A stretch of DNA of 64,000 nucleotides from Bradyrhizobium canariense (GCF_019402665.1 NZ_VSST01000081.1:1-64000), one strand, 5' to 3'. Shown: positions 51,890 through 60,725, counted from the stretch's first letter. A program made the numbers and translations. Notes: generated by a model from the letters alone, not told the origin.

Positions 51890-53596
51890 CTATCGCGTCG
51901 TCGGCTTATCCGCCTGAGAAACCGTGGCTTTATCCTCAGTGCTCGACAACGAAGGTTGCTCTAATGCGCGGATGCCAGGCTCGTCGCGACGCTTCTCGAT
52001 ATCTTCACGTTTTGTTGTACCGGACGCGGCCGCGACCGGCGTCGCGCCGGCGGCGGGAACGGCCATGACCGCGGCAAACGCGTCGGCCTCGCCGTCGCCG
52101 AACAGATCATCACGGCCCGGTGAACCGAGGTCGCGCGCCGTCTTCGCCAGCGTCGTGCGCAGTGCTTCCGGCTTCAAGGCGTAGTTGCGCTCGAGCAGCA
52201 GCGCCGCGACGCCGGAGACATAGGCGGCAGAGAACGAGGTGCCCGACGTCATCTGATATTTGCCGTCAGGCGCCGGCAGGAAGATATCGACGCCGGGGGC
52301 CGCGACCGCGATGTAGTTGCCACGATTGGAGGCGGTGAACAGCCTGTCCTGCTGGTCGGTCGCGCTGACCGCGATCACGTTGGGATTGGCGGCCGGATAG
52401 AGCGGCGGCGACTTCGCGCCGGCGTTGCCGGCGGCCGCGATCAGCACCAGGCCGCGCGCGGCGGTCGCGGCGATGGCCCGCTCGATCACCGCATCCTTCG
52501 GACCGGCAAAGCTCATGTTGACGATCTGCGCCCCATGCTCGGCGGCATAGTTCAGCGAGCGCAGGATGATGTAGGATGAGCTCTCGGCCCCGCCGGTGGT
52601 GCCGCCGAAGGCGCGGATGGCGATGAGGCGCGCCTCGGGCGCGCTGCCCATCAGCTTGCCATGCGCCACGATAGCGCCGGCAATGCCGGTGCCATGAATG
52701 TGCGGGCCTTCGGCGCTGCCGAGCGCATCGAAATTGTCGGCAATGGAATTGGCAAGTTCCGGATGCTGGGCGTCGATGCCGGAGTCGATCACGGCTACCG
52801 TCACATTGGCACCATGCGCCAGCGTATGTGCCTGCGGCAGGCGGAGCTTGGCCAGCGCATATTGCGCGGGATCTCCCTCGGTCGGCACCGACGATTTCTG
52901 ATCCTGGAGCAGATAGCGGAAGTTCGGCTGGACCGAGCGCACGCTACCGTCCGCCGCGAATTCACGCCGCACCGTCGCGGAGGGCCGGCCGTCGGTGATG
53001 CGGAACAGTCCGAACGTCGACCCGATCAGCGGAAAGTTCTCGGAAGAAACGCGGGTCAGCCCATGGCGGCGCGCAAGCTCGTCGGCCTGGGTCAACGACA
53101 GCCCGCCGTCGATCTCGGCGACGAATTCGCCGGCGAAGATGCGCAGATCCGCAGCGACCGGCGTGTTGTTGCCGCGCCCCTTTCCGGCGGTCTTGTTGCC
53201 CGATTTGCCCGAGCCATTGCCGCCTGCGTTCTGCTGCGCCAGGCATTCGCCGGCGGCGTCGCGATCGGGCGCGGTACAGGCGGGATAGAGGTTCGGGGAG
53301 TAGCGCGCATAAGGCAGCACCGGCGTCGGCCCCATCCGCGCCGAAATCCTGGTCGTCACGGTCGGACCCGGACCGCGGCCGACGGCCACCGCTCTGGCGG
53401 CAACACCGGGACTGACGCGTGCGGCGACGCCGGGAGAAATCGTGGGCATTCGGGAGGGGACGCTAATCGTCGGCGTGCGCATGATCGCCTGCGCCTGCGC
53501 AACCTCGACGCCGAGACAGGCGGCGAGCAAAAGCGCGGCTCCGACCGACGAAGCGCAGGCCCCGGCTCTCACTCCACTTTCGGACTTGCGCATCAT
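51890..53596 (-). CDS. Secreted subtilase (S8 serine protease)
   Basis: A 568-aa exported S8 peptidase. Signal peptide to ~36, then a Pro/Arg-rich low-complexity part with Gly/Asn/Lys (~120-145), a propeptide-like domain (~153-230: GEFVAEIDGGLSLTQADELA ... VRSVQPNFRYLL), and the catalytic domain with Asp271 (VAVIDSGID), His301 (HIHGTGIAG), Asn391 (AAAGNAG) and Ser454 (GTSFSAAYVSG). All catalytic residues are present. A Ser/Thr/Asp-rich tail follows. It is encoded downstream of an ECF sigma factor and its anti-sigma factor, 15 bases past the latter. Confidence 0.9.
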   Translation of the reverse strand: MMRKSESGVRAGACASSVGAALLLAACLGVEVAQAQAIMRTPTISVPSRMPTISPGVAARVSPGVAARAVAVGRGPGPTVTTRISARMGPTPVLPYARYSPNLYPACTAPDRDAAGECLAQQNAGGNGSGKSGNKTAGKGRGNNTPVAADLRIFAGEFVAEIDGGLSLTQADELARRHGLTRVSSENFPLIGSTFGLFRITDGRPSATVRREFAADGSVRSVQPNFRYLLQDQKSSVPTEGDPAQYALAKLRLPQAHTLAHGANVTVAVIDSGIDAQHPELANSIADNFDALGSAEGPHIHGTGIAGAIVAHGKLMGSAPEARLIAIRAFGGTTGGAESSSYIILRSLNYAAEHGAQIVNMSFAGPKDAVIERAIAATAARGLVLIAAAGNAGAKSPPLYPAANPNVIAVSATDQQDRLFTASNRGNYIAVAAPGVDIFLPAPDGKYQMTSGTSFSAAYVSGVAALLLERNYALKPEALRTTLAKTARDLGSPGRDDLFGDGEADAFAAVMAVPAAGATPVAAASGTTKREDIEKRRDEPGIRALEQPSLSSTEDKATVSQADKPTTR

Positions 53597-53611
53597 CGGC
53601 TTGGAAGCGCC

Positions 53612-54307
53612 TTACGGCGCCGCGACGGCGAGGTTGACGAACTTCTCGCGCTGCATCTTGCCGAGCAGCGAGGCGAGTTCGTCCTGGCTCATCGCCTTGT
53701 CGAACTGGAGGCGGAACATGCCGCCCTTGGCATCACCGATGATCGAAGCCTGGTAGCCGTCGAGCAATGCGGTGATGTCGGCGACGCGCGCCTCGGGCGT
53801 GAAGCGCACCAGCGCGCGCGCCGGCGGGACGGTCGTGCCGAGGTCGCGTGTAAGCGGAGCGCTGGTCGAGAGCGAAGCAGTCTGGAAGGTCGCAGTCTGG
53901 GTCTTCGTCAACACCGCGCCGATGATTCCGGCTTGCAGCACGAGCGCCATGGCGCCAAGGCTCGCCGACCAGGCCAGCGTGCGCGGCGACAGGCTCGCAA
54001 AGAAGGTTGCGATGCGCGCCGACAGCGGCAGCGAACCGGCCGCCCGCGCAGGTTCGGCGTCGATCGCGGCGAACAGCTTCTGCATCGCGCGCGCCGACGG
54101 AGCACCCAGGCTCTCGTTCAGATGGATGGTCTCTTCATACTCGCCGCGGATCGCGGCATATTGCTTCGCGAGCTCGGGATCGCGCGCCAGCGCCTCGTCG
54201 ACGCGGCGCGCATCGCGCGGGTTCAGCGTGCCGGCGGCGTGCCACGGCAGCAGCAGTTCAATTTCACCGGGCTCTTGCTCCAGCATCTTCTTGCTCAAAG
54301 CCATCAT
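53612..54307 (-). CDS. Membrane anti-sigma factor with propeptide-like periplasmic domain
   Basis: A 231-aa anti-sigma factor. The N-terminal ~85 residues match the sigma-binding fold (EIELLLPWHAAGTLNPRDAR) but without the zinc His/Cys ligands; one membrane helix lies at ~111-133; the periplasmic part ends in a domain (~164-228) reading ARALVRFTPEARVADITALL, GGMFRLQFDKAMSQDELASL and KFVNLAV. That beta-alpha-beta pattern looks like a subtilase propeptide/I9-type inhibitor (my reading). ATG overlaps the sigma gene stop. See findings. Confidence 0.8.
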   Translation of the reverse strand: MMALSKKMLEQEPGEIELLLPWHAAGTLNPRDARRVDEALARDPELAKQYAAIRGEYEETIHLNESLGAPSARAMQKLFAAIDAEPARAAGSLPLSARIATFFASLSPRTLAWSASLGAMALVLQAGIIGAVLTKTQTATFQTASLSTSAPLTRDLGTTVPPARALVRFTPEARVADITALLDGYQASIIGDAKGGMFRLQFDKAMSQDELASLLGKMQREKFVNLAVAAP

Positions 54308-54873
54308 GGCCAGCCTCGCTCAACGCCGGCTGCTTTCAGCAGTTCGGCCAATTTCTTGCGCGCATAGAACAAGCGCGTCTTCACAGTGTTCTCCGGGATG
54401 CCTACGATTTCGGCCACCTCTTCCACGGATTTCTCGTGGTAGTAGACGAGATCGACGATTTCCCGATGATCCGGCGAGAGACCCGTCAGACACTCCCGCA
54501 ACGCTTCACTGGTATCCTTCTTCTGCACTGCCGTTTCCGGATTGTCGGACGTATCCTCGATCGCGTTCGCGGCGTCGTCGTCCAACTCAAAATCCTTCCT
54601 GCGCCGGAGCGCAGACAGGGCCTTGAATCGGGTAATGGCCAGCAGCCAGGTCGAAACGGCGGATCGGCCCTCGAACTTGCCGGCTTGACGCCAGACGTCG
54701 AGAAATACCTCACTGATGAGGTCTTCCGCCGCCTGCTCGTCCCGCACGAGCCGGAGGCCGAACCGATACACCCTGACATGGTGCCGCCCGTACAGCACCT
54801 GCATGGCGAGCCGGTCGCCTTGAGCGATCCTGGCGATCAGGATCTCGTCCGAAGCCGCTTGTGTCACGCTCAA
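54304..54873 (-). CDS. ECF sigma factor
   Basis: A 189-aa ECF sigma-70 factor. Region 2 is YRFGLRLVRDEQAAEDLISEVFLDVWRQAG with STWLLAITRFKALSALRRRK; region 4 is LSPDHREIVDLVYYHEKSVEEVAEIVGIPENTVKTRLFYARKKL. It would direct RNA polymerase to a stress regulon including its own operon (sigma, anti-sigma, subtilase). Start is uncertain: TTG at 54873 or GTG at 54867. A weak match to an ECF promoter (TGAAC ... CGTCGAA on the minus strand, 54940-54915) lies upstream. Confidence 0.88.
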   Translation of the reverse strand: MSVTQAASDEILIARIAQGDRLAMQVLYGRHHVRVYRFGLRLVRDEQAAEDLISEVFLDVWRQAGKFEGRSAVSTWLLAITRFKALSALRRRKDFELDDDAANAIEDTSDNPETAVQKKDTSEALRECLTGLSPDHREIVDLVYYHEKSVEEVAEIVGIPENTVKTRLFYARKKLAELLKAAGVERGWP

Positions 54874-55307
54874 AGACCGTCTCGCAAGGTTGGTCGGGTG
54901 GATGCGGCAGACGGTTCGACGGGAGGGGTAAAATTGTTCAACCTACCGCAGTCGTACGGGAAGCTGTGTGATCTACCCCACAGACGCGAAATTTCCTGTT
55001 GCCACCCGCGGCTGGGCGCTTCGCTCAAGAACGGTAACATAGTAATGAAGCACTTTCCTGAGCAATGCCGTCCCAGCTTAGACGGCCCGACGTGCATGGA
55101 ACCTTAGCAGCTTAGCACGACATATGTCTTCCGAAGCCCTGCTTTGGCTCGACCGCGTCGCACACGATGCCTAATCGCCGGCAAATTCCTGGGGCGGTCG
55201 ACGTCCCGCGCTGCCGCGCTGTACAGCGTGGATTCGGTTTCGAAGGATACCAAACCTAAAGGCTTGCCACGTAGATTTTTGGGCTGACATCCACGATTGG
55301 CGGGACC
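54874..55307. other. Intergenic region upstream of the ECF operon
   Basis: 434 bases between the divergent ECF sigma and diguanylate cyclase genes. On the minus strand TGAAC at 54940-54936 and CGTCGAA at 54921-54915 could be an ECF-type promoter, but the 14-base gap is short for the class. No repeats or small genes recognised. Confidence 0.35.
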
Positions 55308-56465
55308 ATGAGCACGGCTGCGACGTCCTTTCCCGAGAGGAATGCCGCTGAGGCCGCGGATCTCGCCCTGACCACCGAAGCGGCGGCACCCGAAGTCCTC
55401 GCGCGCCGGATCCGGCAGCGGCGCCAGATGTATGTCGGCCAGGTGGCGAGCTACTCGCTCGGCGCCTCCGTCCTGCTGCTCTACGCTTTTGACGGCGTGA
55501 TCTCCATGGGCGTTCCGTCACTGTTCTGGCTCGGCGGCCTTCTGATCATCGGGACCTTCACCGTGCTGTCGGAAGCGGGCTTCGGCGACCGGTTCGAGGA
55601 TCATTACCTCACCGTCTTCCAGATCTCGGCGCATATGACGCTGCAGCTGCTGTTCCTGCTCGCGGTGCCGACAGTCGGAGTTGCGTTCCTTGCCGTGCTG
55701 TTCCTGATCTTCGCCTTCGGCACGCTTCGTATGACCTCTAGTCAGGCGATGCTCACCTGGGGCCTTGCGACGTGCGGGCTCGCCTTGGTTTTCCTCGCCT
55801 CGGACTTGCCAATCGGACTGCCGGTGACGACCCAGCTGCAACGGGCCGCCTCGATGCTGTGCTTCGTGCTGGTGATCGGCCAGTGCGCCTTCCTCGGCCT
55901 GTTCGGCGCCACGCTGCGCAAGATCCTGTACCGGCGCAGCATCGAGCTGAAGGCCGCCTATCAGCGCATCGAGGAGCTGGCGGAGCTCGACGAGCTCACC
56001 GGCTCCTACAACCGCCGCTGCATCATGCGGCTTCTCGACGCCGAGATCGAAAAATCGCGGCAGACATCGAGGCCTTGCGCGATCGCGCTGATCGACCTCG
56101 ACTGGTTCAAGCGCATCAACGACGCCCACGGCCATCCCGTCGGCGACGAGGTGCTGCGCACCTTCGCGATCACCATGTTCGCCAATATCCGCCCGGCCGA
56201 CTGCTTCGGCCGCTACGGCGGCGAGGAATTCTTGCTGCTGCTGCCTGGGATGGACGGCGATGCGGCGTCGCGCATGCTCGATCGCCTGCGCGGGATCGTC
56301 GCCGATCTGGACTGGAGCGCATTCTCCCCGGGCATGCGCGTGACCATTTCCGCGGGCGTCGTGACGCTACGCGACAACGATACTGCCGACACGTTTCTCG
56401 TGCGCGCCGATAGCGCGCTCTATTCCGCCAAGGCACAGGGGCGCAACCGCATTGCAACCAGCTGA
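55308..56465 (+). CDS. Membrane diguanylate cyclase (GGDEF)
   Basis: A 385-aa protein: six membrane helices (~40-205) and a C-terminal GGDEF domain (~225-385). The active motif is GGEEF in GRYGGEEFLLLLPG; DELTGSYNRRCIMRL and LIDLDWFKRINDAHGHPVGDEVL are the substrate/Mg parts. An RPAD motif precedes it by five residues: a product-inhibition I-site (RxxD). It probably makes cyclic di-GMP in response to a membrane signal; no sensor domain is recognised. DUF2336 follows 63 bases on. Confidence 0.9.
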   Translation: MSTAATSFPERNAAEAADLALTTEAAAPEVLARRIRQRRQMYVGQVASYSLGASVLLLYAFDGVISMGVPSLFWLGGLLIIGTFTVLSEAGFGDRFEDHYLTVFQISAHMTLQLLFLLAVPTVGVAFLAVLFLIFAFGTLRMTSSQAMLTWGLATCGLALVFLASDLPIGLPVTTQLQRAASMLCFVLVIGQCAFLGLFGATLRKILYRRSIELKAAYQRIEELAELDELTGSYNRRCIMRLLDAEIEKSRQTSRPCAIALIDLDWFKRINDAHGHPVGDEVLRTFAITMFANIRPADCFGRYGGEEFLLLLPGMDGDAASRMLDRLRGIVADLDWSAFSPGMRVTISAGVVTLRDNDTADTFLVRADSALYSAKAQGRNRIATS

Positions 56466-56528
56466 CCAATCCATTTTCTCCCGGCGCGACAGAAGCCGCG
56501 GCCGGGCCGAACGCTCCAGGACAGGGCA

Positions 56529-57632
56529 ATGAGATCCAAAGCCGTAAAATCATCCGAAAGTCTGCTCGAGGAATTGCAAACTGCGCTCTCGCACGGCACC
56601 GTCGCGCACCGGGTCGAGACGCTGCGCCGCGTCACCGATCTCTTCGTGGGCAACGCCTTGGACTATTCCGACGACCACGTTCGTGTGTTCGATGACGTGT
56701 TCCAATGCCTGATCGAGCAGATCGAGACGTCCGCCAGGGCGCTGCTCGCAGAACGCCTCGCACCGATCGCGGCTGCGCCGCCGAAGATCATCCGCACGCT
56801 CGCGCTCGACGAGGTGATCGAGGTTTCCGGCCCGGTGCTGTCGAAATCCGAACGGCTGGACGAGGCGACCCTGATCGAGATCGCGCGCACCAGGGGCCAG
56901 GCCCATCTCAAGGCGATCTCGCTGCGGCGGGTACTGTCGGAAGCGCTGAGCGACGTGCTGGTGACCCGCGGCGACGAGGACGTGGTGCAATCGACCGTCA
57001 ACAATCCGGGCGCGCAACTGTCGGAGGGAAGTCTCGCCGACCTCGTGACCCGCGCCGAACGTGACGACGACCTCGCCAGCTGCATCGGCCTGCGGGCCGA
57101 CCTGCCCCGCCATCATTATTTGAAGCTGGTCGCGAAGGCCTCCTTGGCCGTGCGCAGGAAGCTGGAGGCCGCGCATCCGGAGCTCGCGGACGACGTGTCC
57201 AGCGTGGTCCAGGAAGCGGCGCAGCGAATCCGCGCCGCCAGCATGACCAGGCAGACCGAGAGGGCGCGCGCGCTGGTGAAGTCGCTGCACGAGGACGGCC
57301 GCCTCACCGAGCTCCAGGTCGCCACCTTCGCGGAGCAGGGCAAGTTCGACGAAACCAACGCAGGGCTTGCCGCGCTTGCGGGCGTCGCAGTCGAGACCGC
57401 CGAGACCATGATGATCGAAAGCCGGGTCGAGGGCGTGATGATCCTCGCCAAGGTCGCGGCCATGCAATGGTCGAGCGTCCGCGCCATCATCGCCCTGCGC
57501 GAGAAGCTCGCAGGCGGCTCGCAGACCGACATGGTGACGCTGCGCGACGCTTACGAGGCGCTGCGCAGTTCGACCGCGCAGCAGGTGCTGCGCTTCCACC
57601 GCATGCAGCAGGGCGCGACGCCGGCGGCGTGA
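56529..57632 (+). CDS. DUF2336 protein (second)
   Basis: A 367-aa DUF2336 protein built of helical repeats (VAHRVETLRRVTDLFVGNAL, LIEIARTRGQAHLKAISLR, FAEQGKFDETNAGLAALAGV). Different in sequence from the copy at 20378. No catalytic motif. It follows the diguanylate cyclase gene on the same strand, so may share transcription; function unknown. Convergent with the NrsF-like gene, 10 bases between stops. Confidence 0.8.
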   Translation: MRSKAVKSSESLLEELQTALSHGTVAHRVETLRRVTDLFVGNALDYSDDHVRVFDDVFQCLIEQIETSARALLAERLAPIAAAPPKIIRTLALDEVIEVSGPVLSKSERLDEATLIEIARTRGQAHLKAISLRRVLSEALSDVLVTRGDEDVVQSTVNNPGAQLSEGSLADLVTRAERDDDLASCIGLRADLPRHHYLKLVAKASLAVRRKLEAAHPELADDVSSVVQEAAQRIRAASMTRQTERARALVKSLHEDGRLTELQVATFAEQGKFDETNAGLAALAGVAVETAETMMIESRVEGVMILAKVAAMQWSSVRAIIALREKLAGGSQTDMVTLRDAYEALRSSTAQQVLRFHRMQQGATPAA

Positions 57633-57642
57633 AGCCGGCGAG

Positions 57643-58281
57643 CTAGTAGCGTAGGACCTTCGCCCCCACCAGCGCGCCAATTGCCGTCACCAACGCGGTC
57701 GCGAGCGTGTACCAGGTCGCGACGAACAGCGGCGAGTCATCGGTGCAGTGCGAGGCGTACAGCGTCGCGGCAAGGCCCGCCGACACCAGGCCGGCGAGCG
57801 CGCCGGCGAGCGCGGGGTGGGACGGCGCGCCGTGGCGCAGGCCGAACAGGGCCCCCGCAAGCAGCGGCAGCGACATCGCAGGGATTGCCAACAGGCACAC
57901 CCTGGAATTCTTGCCCATCAATCGCATCGTCATCGGCATGGCCGGCGCCATCATCGCCTCGCTGCCGATCGCCACCGCGAGCAGCCCGACGGGCAGCAGC
58001 AGCAGCCAGCCCCAGCCACGCAGCAAGGCTTCGGGACGCGACAGATGCAGGCTGACGATGATCGCGGGTATCGCGAGCGACAGCGTGACCGCGAACTTCA
58101 TGTCGAAGAACGGGTTGTGCATCGCGCTCATCACGTCGTGACGCACACCGAGGAAGGTGGCGAAGATCAGAATCGACAGGGGCGCGGCGACCAGCAGCGC
58201 CATGGTCAGCACCGCGCCGACGCGCGGCGGGCGATGGGCGTTATCGGCCGCGAGCGTGCGAATGAGTTGATCGGTATCCAT
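57643..58281 (-). CDS. nrsF: NrsF/OsrA-type membrane anti-sigma factor (DUF1109)
   Basis: A 212-aa membrane protein with six helices and a short N-terminal segment (MDTDQLIRTLAADNA), the DUF1109/NrsF family. Two Cys at 129 (SRVCLLAIP) and 179 (ASHCTDDS) match the family's periplasmic pair thought to sense oxidants or metals. NrsF holds the SigF-type sigma factor encoded just upstream; in Bradyrhizobium the equivalent pair is called EcfF/OsrA (recollection). ATG at 58281, two bases after the sigma stop. The longer frame to 58623 is not real. Confidence 0.88.
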   Translation of the reverse strand: MDTDQLIRTLAADNAHRPPRVGAVLTMALLVAAPLSILIFATFLGVRHDVMSAMHNPFFDMKFAVTLSLAIPAIIVSLHLSRPEALLRGWGWLLLLPVGLLAVAIGSEAMMAPAMPMTMRLMGKNSRVCLLAIPAMSLPLLAGALFGLRHGAPSHPALAGALAGLVSAGLAATLYASHCTDDSPLFVATWYTLATALVTAIGALVGAKVLRY

Positions 58282-58283
58282 GA

Positions 58284-58844
58284 CTAGTGGTTCCGCAGTT
58301 TGGCTGTCAGCGCCGCAAGTCCGCGATGCAGCGCCACCCGCACCGCGCCCTCGCTCATCGAATATTTCGCCGCCGTGTCCTTGATCGAGGTGCTGTCGAC
58401 CGCGATCGACTGCAACACGTCGCGCTGGCGTTGCGGCAGCGTATTGAGCTGGCTGGCGACTTCGCCGGCCGAGACCGTCTCCTGCGGCGCCTCGCCCGGC
58501 AGGGTCTCGGCGAAATCGTCGATGTTGACGAAGATCCGCCTCCCCCGTCGCCGCAGCATGTCGATCAGCTTGTTGCGGCCGATCGCAAACAGCCACGGGG
58601 CGAAGGGGGCTTCGCTGTCCCAAGTGTGCCGCTTCAGATGCACCGCCAACAGAATCTCCTGCACGATATCCTCGGCCTGGTCGGGAGGCTGCCCGGCCCG
58701 CGCCAGGCCGCGCCTCGCGGCAGCGCGCAGCACAGGCGTGACCGCCTTCAACAGGCGATGATACGCTGCGTCATCGCCTGCCATGGCCGACCGCATCAGG
58801 CCGGTCCACTCGTCCTCACGTCCGCGCACGCGCGCCCTCACCAT
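58284..58844 (-). CDS. ecfF: ECF sigma factor, SigF/EcfF type
   Basis: A 186-aa ECF sigma factor: region 2 with DQAEDIVQEILLAVHLKRHTW and FAPWLFAIGRNKLIDMLRRRG, region 4 with LPQRQRDVLQSIAVDSTSIKDTAAKYSMSEGAVRVALHRGL. It is paired with the NrsF-like anti-sigma gene, two bases downstream. A match to the SigF consensus (GTAAC-N16-CGAA) lies upstream, so it is probably autoregulated. That promoter would start transcription almost at the ATG at 58844, so the mRNA may be leaderless or the true start may be downstream (for example ATG 58796). Confidence 0.88.
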   Translation of the reverse strand: MVRARVRGREDEWTGLMRSAMAGDDAAYHRLLKAVTPVLRAAARRGLARAGQPPDQAEDIVQEILLAVHLKRHTWDSEAPFAPWLFAIGRNKLIDMLRRRGRRIFVNIDDFAETLPGEAPQETVSAGEVASQLNTLPQRQRDVLQSIAVDSTSIKDTAAKYSMSEGAVRVALHRGLAALTAKLRNH

Positions 58845-58848
58845 GCAA

Positions 58849-58873
58849 TTCGGCCGTTCTTTCAGTTTGTTAC
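58849..58873 (-). promoter_or_regulatory. SigF/EcfF-type promoter
   Basis: On the minus strand GTAAC (58873-58869), 16 bases, CGAA (58852-58849): the pattern reported for Caulobacter SigF promoters (GTAACC-N16-CGAA, recollection). Lies directly in front of the sigma gene. Confidence 0.6.
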
Positions 58874-58883
58874 GCCGGCGGCG

Positions 58884-58909
58884 GCACGATCACGAATTCG
58901 TGATCGTGC
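58884..58909. repeat. Perfect 26-base palindrome upstream of the sigma gene
   Basis: Each half reads GCACGATCACGAA; the two halves form an uninterrupted palindrome with centre at 58896/58897. Located 11 bases upstream of the -35 element of the SigF-type promoter. Possibly an operator for a dimeric regulator. Confidence 0.65.
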
Positions 58910-59117
58910 TTGGCCGCGCGACCGATACGGCCGTCAAAATCTGCGACGGCTCATAACACCGATCAGTCCCGTCCGCACCCGTGGCCGGCCGCGAACGCAA
59001 CGGTTTGCCGCGCTTTTGCCCGGTGTGGCCCGAAGATTCCCATTTTCTGCCCCGCTGTGGTCACGCCCCAGGGTCTCTGTTCGCTCCCGGGACGGGCGGA
59101 CTTGGGGAGATGTCAAC

Positions 59118-59783
59118 ATGATGAAAGCCAGCGGGCGCGCGGCCCTGATTCTCCTGGCCGGGCTTTTCGTGCTGTTTGGGGGCGTTGCACAGGCGGCGCC
59201 GAGTTCAGCCGCTAGCAGCAAGTCGGACAGCGCAGGCAAACAGGCGGACGAGGTCAAGCCGAGCAAGCAGCGGCGTCACACGTCGCGCCACCGCGACAGC
59301 GCCAAGACGGCGCAAAAATCCGACGACAAGGCCGACAAGAAGGACGCTACGGCAACGGCCGACGAGGCGAAGGCCGACAACCGTGACGCGCCGGCCTCGA
59401 GCCAGATGCCGCCGGAAGTCGCCAACGCCAATGCGCAGCTCGCCGCCGCCGATACGCCGACCGCGGCGGCCGCCTCCGCAATGACGGGCCGGGCCAACGA
59501 CAACGTCCAGGCCGCGGCCGATAATACCGCCGCCCCGAACGCCGAGAGCCAGGTCGTCCCACCCGATCAGCTCAACGACATCGACCGCGCCCTGCAACAG
59601 GACAGCGCGCCGGCACAGAAGGCGGTGATCGCCGCAACCGACGCGCAGCCGCGTCCGGCGCCGGTGATGGCAAGCAGCCAACAGAGTTCGGCCTGGGACC
59701 AGAGCTCCCTGATCGGAAAAATCTTCATCGGCGTCGGCACGCTGCTGACGCTGGCCTCCGCCGCGCGCATGTTCATGGCGTGA
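59118..59783 (+). CDS. Exported Ala/Asp/Lys-rich protein with C-terminal anchor
   Basis: A 221-aa protein: signal peptide of ~27 residues (ALILLAGLFVLFGGVAQA), then a long low-complexity region rich in Ala, Asp, Lys, Gln and Asn (AKTAQKSDDKADKKDATATA), and a hydrophobic end (IFIGVGTLLTLASAARMFMA) that could re-anchor in the membrane. No domain known. The ATG pair at 59118/59121 with GGGGAGA upstream is clear; the open frame runs 277 codons further upstream but is not coding. Confidence 0.6.
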   Translation: MMKASGRAALILLAGLFVLFGGVAQAAPSSAASSKSDSAGKQADEVKPSKQRRHTSRHRDSAKTAQKSDDKADKKDATATADEAKADNRDAPASSQMPPEVANANAQLAAADTPTAAAASAMTGRANDNVQAAADNTAAPNAESQVVPPDQLNDIDRALQQDSAPAQKAVIAATDAQPRPAPVMASSQQSSAWDQSSLIGKIFIGVGTLLTLASAARMFMA

Positions 59784-59945
59784 CTTTGGCTTGATTTTGG
59801 CCTGATCGCCGACCCGCGGGACCTCGTCCGGAACGCGCATCTCGCCGCGTGTTCCGGCCGTTCCTGCTCCGGTGGCTTTGGCGCCTCTTGAAGCCCACCG
59901 CGTCAGCGGGCACATTGCCCGCTCAACCAAAAGCGTGGGTGGAGC

Positions 59946-60725
59946 ATGAGCACGTTCGAACACATCATCGTCGAAAACAAAGGTGCGGTCGGCATCATCA
60001 AGCTGAATCGGCCGAAGCTGCTCAACGCACTCTCCTTCGGCGTCTTCCGCGAGATCGCCGCGGCCGTCGACGATCTCGAAGCCGATGACACCATCGGCTG
60101 CATCGTCGTGACCGGCAGCGAGAAGGCATTTGCCGCCGGCGCCGACATCAAGGAGATGCAGCCGAAAGGCTTCATCGACATGTTCTCGGAGGATTTTGCC
60201 GCGATCGGCGGCGATCGGGTCGCGCGCTGCCGCAAGCCGACGATCGCCGCGGTCGCGGGCTATGCCCTCGGCGGCGGCTGCGAGCTCGCGATGATGTGCG
60301 ACTTCATCATCGCCGCCGACACCGCCAAATTTGGTCAACCCGAAATCACGCTCGGCACCATCCCCGGCATCGGCGGTACCCAGCGCCTGACCCGTGCGAT
60401 CGGCAAGTCCAAGGCGATGGACCTTTGCCTCACCGGCCGCATGATGGATGCAGCCGAAGCCGAGCGCAGCGGCCTCGTCAGCCGCATCGTTCCGGCCGAC
60501 AAGCTGATGGACGAGGTGATGGGCGCGGCCGAGAAGATTGCCGCGATGTCGCGGCCCGCGGTCGCGATGGCCAAGGAAGCGGTCAACCGCGCCTTCGAGA
60601 CCACGCTCGCCGAGGGCATGAGCGTCGAGCGCAACCTGTTCCACTCGACCTTCGCGCTGGAGGACCGCTCCGAGGGCATGGCGGCGTTCATCGAGAAGCG
60701 GAAGCCGGTGAACAAGAACCGGTAA
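59946..60725 (+). CDS. Enoyl-CoA hydratase
   Basis: A 259-aa crotonase. Marks: AFAAGADIKEM (CoA/oxyanion hole), ALGGGCELAMMCDFIIAADTAKFGQPE, and the second catalytic Glu region EITLGTIPGIGGTQRLTR. Length and motif order fit the short-chain enoyl-CoA hydratase, which hydrates trans-2-enoyl-CoA in fatty-acid oxidation. GGTGGAGC lies before the ATG. No acyl-CoA gene is adjacent. Confidence 0.9.
   Translation: MSTFEHIIVENKGAVGIIKLNRPKLLNALSFGVFREIAAAVDDLEADDTIGCIVVTGSEKAFAAGADIKEMQPKGFIDMFSEDFAAIGGDRVARCRKPTIAAVAGYALGGGCELAMMCDFIIAADTAKFGQPEITLGTIPGIGGTQRLTRAIGKSKAMDLCLTGRMMDAAEAERSGLVSRIVPADKLMDEVMGAAEKIAAMSRPAVAMAKEAVNRAFETTLAEGMSVERNLFHSTFALEDRSEGMAAFIEKRKPVNKNR

Noticed and set aside
54915..54940. 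Autoregulatory promoter of the first ECF sigma factor
   Set aside because: TGAAC and CGTCGAA are present on the minus strand, but the spacing is shorter than usual, so it is mentioned in the intergenic entry and not called as a promoter.
58287..59117. Long N-terminal extension of the exported Ala-rich protein, open for 277 codons
   Set aside because: It lies antisense to the SigF-type sigma gene, is Arg/Gln-rich as shadow frames of high-GC genes are, and the signal peptide with a good Shine-Dalgarno begins at 59118.
59205..60644. A 479-codon minus-strand open frame opposite the crotonase gene
   Set aside because: Shadow frame; no domain, and crotonase motifs on the other strand are complete.
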